Source: Meconema thalassinum
Taxonomy: Eukaryota; Arthropoda; Insecta; Orthoptera; Tettigoniidae
Length of the DNA stretch: 64,000 bases
Assembly (NCBI GenBank): GCA_946902985.2
Contig: OX336395.1
Span: 291,395,065-291,459,064 of the forward strand
Direction of reading: 5' to 3'
Made by a program: the position numbers and the translations under genes. The notes beneath the pieces were generated by a model, which was not told the DNA's origin, ran no database searches, and worked only from the letters and a program-made list of their open reading frames with translations. Position 1 is the stretch's first letter; each line of letters begins with the position of its first letter. Positions 11,698 to 22,145 of this stretch are shown here, one piece after another.

Positions 11698-12268
11698 AGG
11701 TGCGTTCAAAAAGTAACGAGCCGGAGCCTGTAATGCGCAATCCGGTGTCGACATCGGCTAATCATGGCGTATGTAACGAGGTGTGGTTCCGACCAGAGCG
11801 TGGAAGGTCACATCCCGTCGCTAGAGAGCACGCGTGCACGTCACGTGACGATACAAAGTGAGCAGCAGCCTGCATCAATCGTCCAACGCTGCCAGTGGCA
11901 TTGCAAACAGTGACATGGAGGCGTCAACCGAAGAGCAAAGAGGTATTGTTCGGTTTCTACAGCGGAAGGAGTAGGGGGAACGGACATTCATCGCCGAATG
12001 TCACAAGTGTACGGTGAACACTGCATGTCCCTTGCAAGGGTCAAGGCGTGGCACAAGCGCTTCAGGCAAGGACGGGTGACGTTAGCCGATGATGCCCTCT
12101 GGGGCACCCCTCTGCATTACCGATGACAACGTCCAGCTGGTTGATGCACTCATTACCCAGGACCGCCAAGTGACAGTGAACGCCATAGCCACCGTGGTCG
12201 GATTGAGCGTCGGAAGTGTGCACACCATCATGAAGGAACGACTGCACTTGCGGAAAGTGTGTGCCCAA
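11698..12268 (+). mobile_element. mariner element, left part: 190-bp TIR plus N-terminal transposase
   Basis: The left terminal inverted repeat runs 11698-11887 and starts AGGTGCGTTCAA. Its inverted partner is 36480-36669. A TA target duplication is present on both sides (11696-11697, 36670-36671). From the ATG at 11915 the frame encodes a mariner-type helix-turn-helix N-terminus with recognisable 'RQGRVT', 'TDDNVQLVDALI' and 'GLSVGSVHTIMKE' blocks, after a TAG near 11972 and a frameshift near 12100. Only the first part of the transposase exists; the catalytic DD34D region is deleted. The coding sequence is broken at 12268/12269 by the hAT insertion and resumes at 36416. Confidence 0.85.
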
Positions 12269-12480
12269 TAGTCTTGTGTAGTTCGCGAACGAACGAACTA
12301 GTTCGGAAGAGCGGGTCCCACAGACGAACTACCGAACTAGTTCCCAGATCCCTCGCTTGTTAGTTCGTTCGATCCTTGTGACAGCGCGAGAGCGCGGGAC
12401 CGCCGTAGCTCGTCAGCTCGTCACATCACCACTCATTGTACAATCACATGCGCTTTGGTTCGTTCAGTCAGTTAGTTCGG
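12269..12480 (+). repeat. hAT left terminus with subterminal TAGTTCG repeats
   Basis: TAGTCTTG opens the element. The motifs GAACTAGTTC, GAACTA and TAGTTCG recur in both orientations down to about 12480. The mirrored right terminus (about 36275-36407) shows the same motifs, e.g. GCGAACTAGTTCGC. This is consistent with multiple transposase contact sites. Confidence 0.7.
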
Positions 12481-13084
12481 TGCAGTTGATTGGCTGTATC
12501 TATTGTTCGTTGCAAGATTGTCAAGTTTTGGCGCGGTGCGGCGAATGTTGAATGTTGGTTTATAATACAGTAATAACAGCATAACACACTACTAGTGCTA
12601 ACACGCTAACAGATAATATTTGTAATGTATTACAGTGGCGGTTCATAAATTGAAGTTACTGATAGTTAACTGATTTAGATGTGGGGATAATTCCACGGTT
12701 TTATTTAACTTAGTCATATGGATTATTTGAAAATATCTCCAATTATTTAGAAAATTGGCGAACTGGATTAACATGACCATTTTAATGAACTGCTTGTTTT
12801 CTATTTTTGTTGATACATGGTGACACAACTACGTTTTACCTGTTTTTAACAAATGAACATTATGACGAAGATTCACAAAGAAAAGCGATGGACAAAAACT
12901 CTGAACTAAGAAATCCTATTCCTCCCATTTAGATAATGATAATGATAATAAAGATAATGTCAAAAAATCCTGTGGGCGTTCATGAATCGGATGGTGATGC
13001 GCCAATTTACGCGAAAAAAAATATTAAAGAGAATAATTAGTGTATGCTTCCATAATCACATCGTCCATATTGTTTTCTTTTAGG

Positions 13085-13249
13085 TACGGTATTTCACTAA
13101 TGATACGCAAATGGCGACTTTTGGCTTTAGAAACAATAGAAAGAGATGTCGTGCCAGAAGGAAAGACATGGAACCAAATTAAAAGGATGGCCAACAACAC
13201 AGTGAGATGGAAGAAGTTTGTAGCTGCCCTATGTTCCTACAAGGAATAA
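13085..13249 (+). pseudogene. possible short LINE C-terminal fragment
   Basis: The frame encodes 'MIRKWRLLALETIERD', then 'WNQIKRMANNTVRWKKFVAA' and ends at TAA 13247-13249. The Trp-x-x-x-Val and RW spacing resembles the C-terminal tail found in many APE-type LINE polyproteins, but the stretch is only 55 codons and has no polymerase motif. It could also be a hAT-internal open frame. The rest of 12480-13410 is AT-rich and unrecognised. Confidence 0.25.
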
Positions 13250-13410
13250 AAGGAAATTAGGAAAGAATAAGGAATTTCACTAATGTTTCAATACTCATAT
13301 TTTTGTATTTTTTTATCTTCGAATATCAAAATGTAAAACATATTACACAAGCAATACGTCGCTATCTAATACACGAACTGCACGTGCAGCGAGCACAGTA
13401 ACGGTTACAG

Positions 13411-14129
13411 AATTAAGTTTGTAGTCCCAAATGGGTCTTTAATTAAATATGTAGATCCCTTTTCTCTGCTTCCAAGCGGGACAGCAATTAGAACATGGTC
13501 CACTCAGGTTCTCCTCGAGGCTGGTATTTCTTGAATCAACTGAACACGAAGATTCCCAAATGAATGTTATTTATTATCAGTCGACCGACAAATAATACAT
13601 TCACAATTGTTAATAATTTATGTACAAGGCATATAGCCTGACTGCTTGGCAGTCCTGTTAAACAGAGTTACATCACTCAAAGTTACAAGTGAAGAAGAGG
13701 AAGAGCTGCTCTTGTGTGCCAAGTTAAATACTAGATAATCCATAGTGGGGGTTATGAGTTTCTTTGACGGACTAGCCAATCAGAAGCTTACTTCGTTTAG
13801 GAGGGAGTTGTCTCTCTGAGTGGGAGAAATAATGGTGCGCAAAATGTTGAAGGTTGGCTAGAAATTCCTTCTGGAAATTTCAGAACTCCGTCGTAGATAG
13901 CTCTCAAGGTTTTCTTAGGAAAGAGAGCTGTTTACTGGCGGTTTCCATGTCCTTAAATGGAGACAGCTTGTTTTAGATTATCTGACTGGGATATCTTGTT
14001 TTTAGATGGCTAATGCTTGTAAGGAAGCGAAGGATTACAAGATTTGTCTTTTAACTTTATGGCTTGGCGAGGCACTTTCTTAAATGGTATGTCAACAGGT
14101 CACAACAGGCTAGGTTCCCAATGAGGAGA

Positions 14130-14163
<34 letters not shown>

Positions 14164-14229
14164 TAATTTAGAATCCAAACTCATTTGAACACATAGTCCT
14201 AGGTTCTGTACTTGGCAGGGACCATGATT
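13411..14229 (-). repeat. left LTR (3' LTR of copy A)
   Basis: The 819-base repeat starts AATTAAG and ends CATGATT in plus orientation, giving minimal AAT/ATT inverted ends. It contains an (AAT)n tract at about 14130-14163, which explains the length differences between LTRs. The last 62 bases overlap the C-terminal codons of env. It differs from the middle LTR by about six substitutions outside the AAT tract. Confidence 0.9.
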
Positions 14230-15700
14230 CCTCCCCCCTAAGTGTTTTGCTGTCCTCAGCAACATTTACATTTTCCTTACGTCTAAGTTTTACAGATTTA
14301 CATAAATGACATAGTTTTTGTCTGAATAAAAACAAAATGATACGTATTATAATTAATACAAAAATTATATTAAGGGATGTAAATTGCCTCTTTGTGATAT
14401 AAGTTGTAGGAATTGGCTTCAAGTCTAATTTCAATTTGGTTACATCAAGATGGGAACTAAGAAAGTTTACTTCTCTTTTTATTATGGGTGTGTCATGGAT
14501 ATTCAGGATTGGGAAGTTGTGGACATAATCAGTAGGTTTTTGTTGCAGCGTTATGCCTATACTAGACATTGGGCAAGATTCGTTTGAAAACACTATTTGT
14601 GGACCAGAGAGTTTCAGAGAGCTTTGAGTCTCCTTGCATGTTTGTAAAATTATCACAGGTGTTCTGCTAAAGAATAGAATGTGTTCCTTATTTATAGGTT
14701 GGAATATTCGTATATCATTTCTTATGGATGCATATTCACATCCGGAAGGATTTGTTAGATTACAATTGGTAATTCTAATATTATAGTACATACATACATA
14801 TGATTGCGTGTTTTTCACACAAGGTGTACTGGACCATTTTAATGTGGGTCCCTGTAAATAATATTTTTCATTCGGGATAAGGATTGCATTTTCAATGGTT
14901 GGTACAGGGGTGACATCATACAATTGATACTGGTTTCCATCCGTGATTGGCATGGAGAGGATTACAATCATTTCCTCGTCCATTATAATTACCTGGGTTT
15001 TTGACAATTTTAAATTTTCAAATTGATGGTATTGATCTGCATGAATCATACATTTGACAGGGTAAATAGATAGCAAATGTTTTAACAAATTTGTTAAGTC
15101 TTCTCTGGAGAATAATTTCACATTTGTCATCTCATTAAATGAGAGAGAAATCGTTTCTTGAAGCACTTGCACTATTTTGTTATATTTATTGATGCACAAT
15201 AAAACTTATTGAAGGTCTTCCAGTAGGTTGATCTTGAAATCTTCTGTCTGGAGAATACCCTGAAGTACTCTCATATTGCTGGTAACATGATTCATTTCAT
15301 CGTAAAATTTTTGAGCAATTGAATTTGCAAAAGATACCAATTTATTTATATGTTTTATCTCATTATTACGGCTCTGTTTTAAAGTGTCTAATTGACTTTG
15401 TAAATTATCGAAATCATCTTGGTCCAAATTACCAGAGATGAATTTAATTACTTTCCCTAAACCGTTTATTAAACCCCTCCTAGTTCTATTAGAAATGTTT
15501 CGTATTAATTTATTTAAATCCTTTTTAGTTTCTTTAGTTACCTCAATTAATTCATTTATTAAATAGGGAAAAGTATTATTACTTTTTAATACTAAACTAG
15601 AGACAGTGTCATCAATATTCTTATATGCCTCTTTTAAAGTAGTAAGGTTGAAATGAAACATGAATTTGTGATAGTTGCTAATTATTACAACATGTCCCAT
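14168..15700 (-). pseudogene. env: env (baculovirus F-like fusion glycoprotein), copy A
   Basis: Two segments lie in one frame, separated by a TAA at 15206-15208: 164 codons upstream and about 345 downstream. The first segment has a furin-type site RTRR (residues 72-75) followed directly by a Gly/Leu/Ile-rich GLINGLGKVIKF stretch and then NLDQDD, the arrangement of errantivirus and baculovirus F fusion proteins. The second segment has Cys-rich ectodomain sequence, a hydrophobic membrane anchor about 22 residues long and a basic cytoplasmic tail of roughly 50 residues. Copy A has Arg within the anchor where copy B has Cys. The true start may lie upstream or be supplied by splicing, since the frame stays open into pol. 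The 3' end runs into the LTR. This protein would mediate membrane fusion, but the stop truncates it well before the anchor. Confidence 0.8.
14230..14242 (-). promoter_or_regulatory. polypurine tract, copy A
   Basis: Read on the minus strand, CTTAGGGGGGAGG abuts the LTR start. An uninterrupted purine run immediately upstream of the 3' LTR is where plus-strand DNA synthesis is primed in LTR retroelements. It lies inside the env coding region. Confidence 0.75.
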
Positions 15701-15726
15701 AGGATCGGCGTAGAATCCTGGAGTTT

Positions 15727-18388
15727 TTACGGGTTCTGTGTGGATGATGGCATACCCTGGTAGGAATCTGTAATGGGAAGAATTTTCCTCTTAGGTTTTA
15801 TATCACGGAAGTTTCGGACATGAGTTTTACCGTTTTTCATCTTACAATAAACTCGGTTTTCCTCGATTTTGGTTATTGTGCCTTCATTATATAAATTTTT
15901 TGATTTCCTATTTCTGGTTAGGGGATCCAAAACTTAAACTACCTCACCTATTTTATAGGGATATTCAAAGGTGGAATCCCTTGGATCGGGCTTTCTTTCA
16001 TTTAAAACTTTAATTTGGTTTGCCTGTCTTTGTATGTATTCATTAATTTTTGGTGATGGGGAGAAAATGTGGTCCAATGCTTTGTAGTATGGGCCATATA
16101 GGACATTAAATGGTGGTTGCTTGGTTGCTGTGTGAATTGAGGAATTGTAATTTGTTATTGCAGTGATTTTGAGCTGTGGCAACGGGGTAAATTTATTATT
16201 ATCTCTCGAAATTCTTAATTTTTCGAGGAGGGTGGAATTCAATCTTTCCACGGGTGAATTTGAGGTTGAGTTCAGAGGTGTGGTGGCATGATACTCAATG
16301 TTCATAGCTTTACAGTACTCTGTAATTAAGCTATTTTCAAATTCTCCTCCTTGATCATGAGTGATTCTTTTGGGATACCCATGGTGCGAAAAATAAATTT
16401 GTAATTGGTTCAAAACTGCCATAGCTGTACCATTAGCTAATACGTACGCTTGTCCGTATTTAGAAAATACGTCCAATATCGTTAAACTGCGATTCTGTTC
16501 AAAATGAAAAGTGTCAATGTGAATCTGGGCAAATGGGTGGTCTGCTACAATAGGTCCTTGATTTGGTACCTCATTAGGGTGCCTCTCATACTTATTTCTT
16601 TGACACAAATTGCATTGGTTAATTAGGTTCCTGATCTGTTCTTTTAAATGTGGCCAATAGTACTTGGTTCGAAGGTGCTCATATGTTTCAATAATACCAT
16701 TGTGATTCATTGAATGGTATTGCAATATCAGCTGTTTTTGAGTTTCCGAACATTCTATGTCCTCTAAAAATTTTGATGTCCTGATAATTATCAATTCTGA
16801 AGTGAATAATCTCTGGCATACTCTTATAAACGGGATCTCAAGTGTTACGTCATCAAAGTAGGCGGCGTACTTATTTGAAGTATTTATGACTTTAAGAAGG
16901 TGTCCCTTTAAATCGTCATAGAGATTTTTCTGCGTTACAATCATGACGTGGTGGGTAAATTTCTTAAATAATTTCTGTTCTAGAATCTTTGGAAATTCTC
17001 CGTATTTTACTATGATCTGGTTACGGTTCTGGTTCAAATTTCTTTCTGATATTTTTAAAGTGAAAATTGGGTCTTCCTGATTGGAATGTACAGTTTCATT
17101 ATCCATTTCATGCTGGTATGTATCATCTCCGGGGATGGCTACATTAGAAACTGTTTCCTCATTTATATTCACTTGTATTCGTGAAAGTGCATCCGCGACA
17201 TAGTTGGTTTTTCCCTTGACATATTTTATGTCAAAATCAAACTCTCCTAACTTTATTTTCCAGCGATAGAGTCTTGAACTGGGATCATTAAGAGAGAATA
17301 GCCATTGGAGCGGACAATGATCACACTCTACAGTGAAGTGTCGTCCCCATAAATAAGGCTTAAAATGTTTGCTACTCTCTACTATGGCTAAGAGTTCTCT
17401 TTCTATTGTTGAATAATTTGTTTCGGCGGGATTTAAAGTTTTGGAATAGTAGGCGACAGGATGTCCTTTCTGTGTGAGAACACTGCCTAATGCGAAGTAT
17501 GAGCTATCCGTGGTTAACACGAATGGTTCCTCAAATTCTGGGTAAGCAAATACTGGCGCATTTATTAACAGGGTTTTTAGGGTTTCAAATGCAGATTTGT
17601 ACTCGGGATTTTCTGCATCTATTTTGGTTCCTTTCTTCAAGCAGCAGGTTATTGGATATGCAATTTTGGCAAAATCTTTTAGGAACTTCCTATAAAAGCC
17701 CGCAAGACCAAGGAATTGTTTGATTTCTCTCGTGGTCTTGGGAATGGGGTAGTTTTTAACTACTTTAATTTTTTCAGGGTTTGGCTTTACACCTTCTTGT
17801 GAGACAACATGCCCTAGGAAAGCTACTTCCTTGTGAAGAAATTCAGTTTTATCAAGCTGTATCTTCAGGTTCACCTCTCGTACTTTCTGCATTACAAGGG
17901 TTAGATGTTGTCTATGTTCCTCTAGGGATTTGCTGTATATGATGATGTCATCAATATACACAAAACAGAACTTGTAAAGAAAAGGACGTAGGACATTGTC
18001 CATTACACGATGAAAAGTGGCGTGAGCATTTTTAAGACCAAACGGCATTCTACAATACTGTAGATGACGATTATCTATAGTAAATGCTGTCTTTTCAATA
18101 GATCTAGGATCCATCTCAATTTGATGAAATCCTTGTGCGAGGTCTAGAGTCGAGAAATAGGAACTGTGTCCTAGGTTATCTAGGATCTCTTCTATCCTAG
18201 GAAGAGGATATTTGTCTTCAATGGTATTTTTATTTAGCTGCCTAAAGTCTATGACCAATCTCCATTTCTTTGTCCTGAAGCATCTAGCTTCTTTGGCACT
18301 ATCCATACTGGATTACTATATGGAGATTCACTGTGGGTAATTATCCCCTGCTTAAGAAGTTTTTCTACTTCTACGCTCAGTACTTTCT
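15727..18388 (-). pseudogene. pol: pol: reverse transcriptase, RNase H and integrase, copy A
   Basis: The main open segment (15934-18306, 790 residues) shows RT motifs (WRLVIDFRQLN, catalytic Asp at 55, YIDD at 117-120). It has an RNase H region with TTDSS and a DHCPLQW block, where copy B has Arg in place of Cys. The HHCC integrase zinc finger (HSMNHNG ... CNLCQRN) follows, then the DDE catalytic core (IHIDTFHF, HDQGGEFE, SPVERLN). A TAA at 15934-15936 cuts the integrase C-terminus, and the same frame continues 68 more codons to 15727. The N-terminal RT codons (18307-18388) lie in another frame because of frameshifts near 18290 and in the T run at 18412-18417. The enzyme would copy the genomic RNA and integrate the product, but not as encoded here. 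Confidence 0.88.
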
Positions 18389-19236
18389 TTAGCGCGGGAG
18401 GATATCGGTAATTTTTTGATACACAGGATCCTCATCGGTGGTTCGAATGAAGTGCTTTACTGCATTGGTGAATGTTAAATCACACCCTGGATAGTAAAAC
18501 ACATCCGCGAATTCAGAGCATATTTCTGATATGACACTTCTCTCTATGTCATTCATATGCTGCGTGCGGAGATATTCTTGAATCACGCACTCCGAAATAG
18601 AATTTATTTCTAACGGTTGTATTGAGATATTTTCCAAAGGTTCAACTAACACTGGTTTACTAAACTCCGGTTTTAAATTTGTTTCTGCAGGATACAAGAC
18701 CTGATAATTCTCTGCGTGTAAGATTGCATCTGCCAAATACATTCCTTCATGTTCGAACTTTGGGATGTATACGTCTCCTTGTTCGATTTTAACAGGGATT
18801 GCAATTTTGTGCATGTCTGATGAGGGTTGAAAATTTACTTGTTTGTTGCCTGAGTGAAAATAGAATGGTATGTCTTTATTATTCAGGGTAACTAGGTTTG
18901 ATTTATAATCTATTTTTGCACCTAGCTTTACAAAATCGGCTGTGTCAATCAGCGCATCGAAATAATCGTGCCACTGCATGACTCGAAAATTTATGGGCGT
19001 GTCAATTTCATATTCTGAAAAAATAGGGAATTGTATGTTATCTTCGCCTATTGTTTCAGAGTGAACAGATTGTATGCAGAATGGTTCTTGGAACAAATAT
19101 TCTGCGAAATATTCATATGCTATTGCGGGATTCATTATTGAATTGCAGGCACCACTATCTATTAAGATTTTAAATCCAAATAGGGTGATGAACGGTAATT
19201 TTGGAGTATATTTTATATTAAGTATGTCTTCGCATG
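18389..19236 (-). pseudogene. pro: aspartic protease and protease-RT linker, copy A
   Basis: The frame contains the active-site DSGA at about 19150-19165, just before the ATG at 19135, so the domain starts upstream of that ATG. The open frame reaches back to about 19285. Downstream come the linker blocks 'FRVMQWHDYFDALIDTADF' and IDYKSNLVTL, typical of Gypsy elements between protease and RT. The frame ends at TAA 18389, where a six-T run (18412-18417) appears one base short relative to the RT frame. The identical configuration in copy B argues that the lesion predates the duplication or is a systematic base-calling error. Confidence 0.75.
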
Positions 19237-19401
19237 AGATGACTGGGCCAAGTGAAAATCCTGCTCTTGTTCCTCTGGGTTTTCATAACCATCCTGAAGT
19301 AGTGATGGGTGGATTGAGTCGTATTCGAACTCATACTCTTGGGGTTGAGCTTCTTGGGAATATTCCACTGATTGTGTTTCTGGGGAATATTCTAGTGGCA
19401 A
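19213..19401 (-). pseudogene. gag-protease linking segment, copy A
   Basis: An acidic, Glu/Gln/Tyr-rich frame of about 62 residues ('YSPETQSVEYSQEAQPQEYE') lies between the gag stop and the protease frame and overlaps both by a few codons. It begins in a frame shifted from gag at the gag stop (19412). In a working element it would belong to the gag-pol junction. One of the two frame changes may be a natural programmed frameshift, the other a lesion. In copy A the apparent initiator is TTG, so it is not an independent gene. Confidence 0.55.
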
Positions 19402-19411
19402 GTAGCTCAGC

Positions 19412-20418
19412 TCATCGGTCTCCTCTTATAGTGGACACTCCTGACATTGGTTTCGGGTGTGTCTGATTATTGGGCGTGAAGCGCCGGGCAATGTTATTTG
19501 GTGTAGGGTAAGGCCTACTCAACTGTTTAAAGGGTTGTTGGTTCTGCGGTTTCAAATTGTGTGGGTTCGGTCCCTGAAAAGGTCGAAAGTTTGGTTGAGG
19601 ATTAGGGTTCCTAAATTGTGGATTCGGTTGGGTAAAGAAAGGTCGGGCTTGTGGAAAGTATTGATTCTGCGGATTGGGATATGCAAATGGATTTTGAATG
19701 GCATGGTTTAGTGGTTGTATTGGACTAAAAGGAGCAATCCTATTAGGTGGTGCTTGTTGGGGTGGCTTATGACCGGCACCAATATTGGGAGGATATTTCA
19801 ATGTTCCTCTCAACTGATCCATATAGCTCTCATGAGCTCTGTCATTCTCATAAATTCGGCAAGTCATCAGTGCATGGCTAAGGTCTGTTACTTGGGCGTA
19901 ACGTAAGTAGGCTCGGTATGGATCTAGGATACCGGCTTTAAAGGTGTTTAAGCTCAAATCATCCAATTCTCGTAATTTAAGCTCTAATATTTGATCATGA
20001 TAATTGAGTTTACACAAACTCTTACACTGTAAGACTAGAGCATCTAGCCTGTCATGGTATTCAGTGTAGTTTTCGTTTCTTTTTTGAAAGCAGTTTGATA
20101 TTTCCTGCACTAGCAATCTTTCATCTTTAACGTCTACAAATTTTCTGATTAATTTCTCTTTAAGTTTTTCATAACTGCTGTTCGCGTCAAGATCCAAATT
20201 ACTACTCGCTTCCCCTTTTAATTTCGACTTTATGACGTTAAACAGAAATTCATTCATGATGTTAGCATTTGTAATCGCAGGAGCTCTCTTGTGTGTGCTT
20301 AAAAACTATCACATCTTGCTAAAAAGTAATCCAAGCTGCAAGATGCGCTCCCATTGAATTCAGGTAACAACTGAATCTGGGCATATTCAAATTTTGATAA
20401 CAATTCCGTCTCCGGCAT
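19412..20418 (-). pseudogene. gag: gag, copy A
   Basis: The main open segment (19412-20257, 281 residues) has a capsid-like helical region rich in Leu, Arg and Glu ('EKLIRKFVDVKDERLLVQEI'), then a long Pro/Asn/Gln/Phe-rich tail with repeated PQNPxF-like motifs. There is no CCHC zinc knuckle, as in many insect errantiviruses. A better initiator is the ATG at 20418: that frame stays open for 39 codons and is then shifted relative to the main segment at a run of five T (20301-20305 on the plus strand). The protein would form the virus-like core. The same shift occurs in copy B. Confidence 0.75.
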
Positions 20419-21287
20419 TGTTAAGTCAGTGATTAATTGCTTAGTTAAATTTAAAATAATTTAAGATTATTTATTTATTTATTTATTTATTATTAGTTGG
20501 TTAAAGAAAAATTATTTGTTATTATTATTATTACTGATTATGAATTATGGATTAATTCAAAAGAATAATGGCATGCGACACTTGTTCTAGTTTAAAAACG
20601 CGCACTCACTTTCTTTTGAAAGGCAAAATAAATTATTATTAGTGCTCTTCTTTAAAATCTGAGAAATGAAATATGTTGTATACAAGTAATATGAAAGGTA
20701 CACATAAAACAGGGTACTTTTAATGTACTCACAGCCAGGAAATGATGATCAGCATGGACTGCATCCCGGTCTGCGTAGTCGGTTGGCTTCCTTCTGCGAT
20801 GTCGTGCTATCGAAAGGCCCCTCTCGGAGTTGTCGGTGCGCACGTACAGCAGCTACGGATGGCGATAGATGGCGGTCAGAAGGCGCTTGTTTCAGCGTTG
20901 CCGGCTCACCTACTCTCGTTCCGTAGCCGGTTGGGTTTCTTCAATGTCGTTCGAGCGACCGAAAGGCCCCTTAACAGAGTTGTCGATATACTCGGACGGC
21001 GATGGCGGTTGGTTACTGTCGAAAGGCGCTTATTTCAGCGTTGTAGGCTAGCTTCCTACCTTAAAGCTGGCTGGTTAGTTATGGACGAAAGGCCTCCAGT
21101 AAGGTTGTCAGTACCACTTCTTTCCAGTCGGCTTGGTTCAGATGATCAAGATGACTTCAGTATTTTCGGGATGATACTGGCTTTCTGGGATTGGTAACGA
21201 AAGGCGCCACTTGAAGTCTTGGCTTCGTTGAGCGTTGTCAGTATACCTGGTCCAATCAGCACGTAGATCTGGTGGCGATCATGTATC
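20419..21287 (-). promoter_or_regulatory. 5' untranslated leader with repeated CGAAAGGC motif, copy A
   Basis: The leader between LTR and gag is about 890 bases. From 20770 to 21230 it holds six CGAAAGGC/AGAAGGC motifs (near 20815, 20876, 20958, 21018, 21089 and 21199 on the plus strand). These alternate between 'GGCCCC ... GTTGTC' and 'GGCGCTT-TTTCAGCGTTG' contexts, giving a degenerate ~145-bp repeat. It is GC-richer than the flanks. In Drosophila gypsy the same location carries a repeat-based insulator. Whether these repeats bind a protein is unknown. A (TTTA)n tract lies at about 20468-20490. Confidence 0.55.
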
Positions 21288-21305
21288 TATCACGGCCGGG
21301 TCCCC
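21288..21305 (-). promoter_or_regulatory. putative primer-binding site, copy A
   Basis: On the minus strand TGGGGACCCGGCCGTGAT begins at the LTR/internal boundary, the first T being shared with the LTR end AATT. The leading TGG pairs with the CCA end of a tRNA. I could not assign the tRNA. Copy B has one difference (GGGGGCCCGG). Confidence 0.5.
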
Positions 21306-22024
21306 AATTAAGTTGGTAGTCCCAAATGGGTCTTTAATTAAATATGTAGATCCCTTTTCTCTGCTTCCAAGCGGGACAGCAATTAGAACATGGTCCACTC
21401 AGGTTCTCCTCGAGGCTGGTATTTCTTGAATCAACTGAACACGAAGATTCCCAAATGAATGTTATTTATTATCAGTTGACCGACAAATAATACATTCACA
21501 ATTGTTAATAATTCATGTACAAGGCATATAGCCTGACTGCTTGGCAGTCCTGTTAAACAGAGTTACATCACTCAAAGTTACAAGTGAAGAAGAGGAAGAG
21601 CTGCTCTTGTGTGCCAAGTTAAATACTAGATAATCCATAGTTGGGGTTATGAGTTTCTTTGAAGGACTAGCCAATCAGAAGCTTACTTCGTTTAGGAGGG
21701 AGTTGTCTCTCTGAGTGGGAGAAATAATGGTGCGCAAAATGTTGAAGGTTGGCTAGAAATTCCTTCTGGAAATTTCAGAACTCCGTCGTAGATAGCTCTC
21801 AAGGTTTTCTTAGGAAAGAGAGCTGTTTACTGGCGGTTTCCATGTCCTTAAATGGAGACAGCTTGTTTTAGATTATCTGACTGGGATATCTTGTTTTTAG
21901 ATGGCTAATGCTTGTAAGGAAGCGAAGGATTACAAGATTTGTCTTTTAACTTTATGGCTTGGCGAGGCACTTTCTTAAATGGTATGTCAACAGGTTACAA
22001 CAGGCTAGGTTCCCAATGAGGAGA

Positions 22025-22079
<55 letters not shown>

Positions 22080-22145
22080 TAATTTAGAATCCAAACTCAT
22101 TTGAACACATAGTCCTAGGTTCTGTACTTGGCAGGGACCATGATT
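21306..22145 (-). repeat. middle LTR (5' LTR of copy A and 3' LTR of copy B)
   Basis: The 840-base LTR is shared by both proviruses. It has the longest (AAT)n tract of the three (about 22026-22080). It differs from the left LTR at about six positions and from the right LTR at about seventeen. No target duplication interrupts the array here, so copy A and copy B are directly fused through this LTR. Confidence 0.92.

Noticed and set aside
15727..15930. A separate small gene downstream of integrase (also 23643-23846)
   Set aside because: It lies in the same frame as integrase directly after a TAA, begins with TTG, and reads as the natural integrase C-terminus. The stop is a lesion, not a gene boundary.
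20742..21197. Plus-strand 151-codon frame in the proviral leader (also at 28658-29113)
   Set aside because: It runs across the CGAAAGGC repeats, is antisense to the provirus, lacks any recognisable domain and exists in both copies simply because the copies are duplicates.
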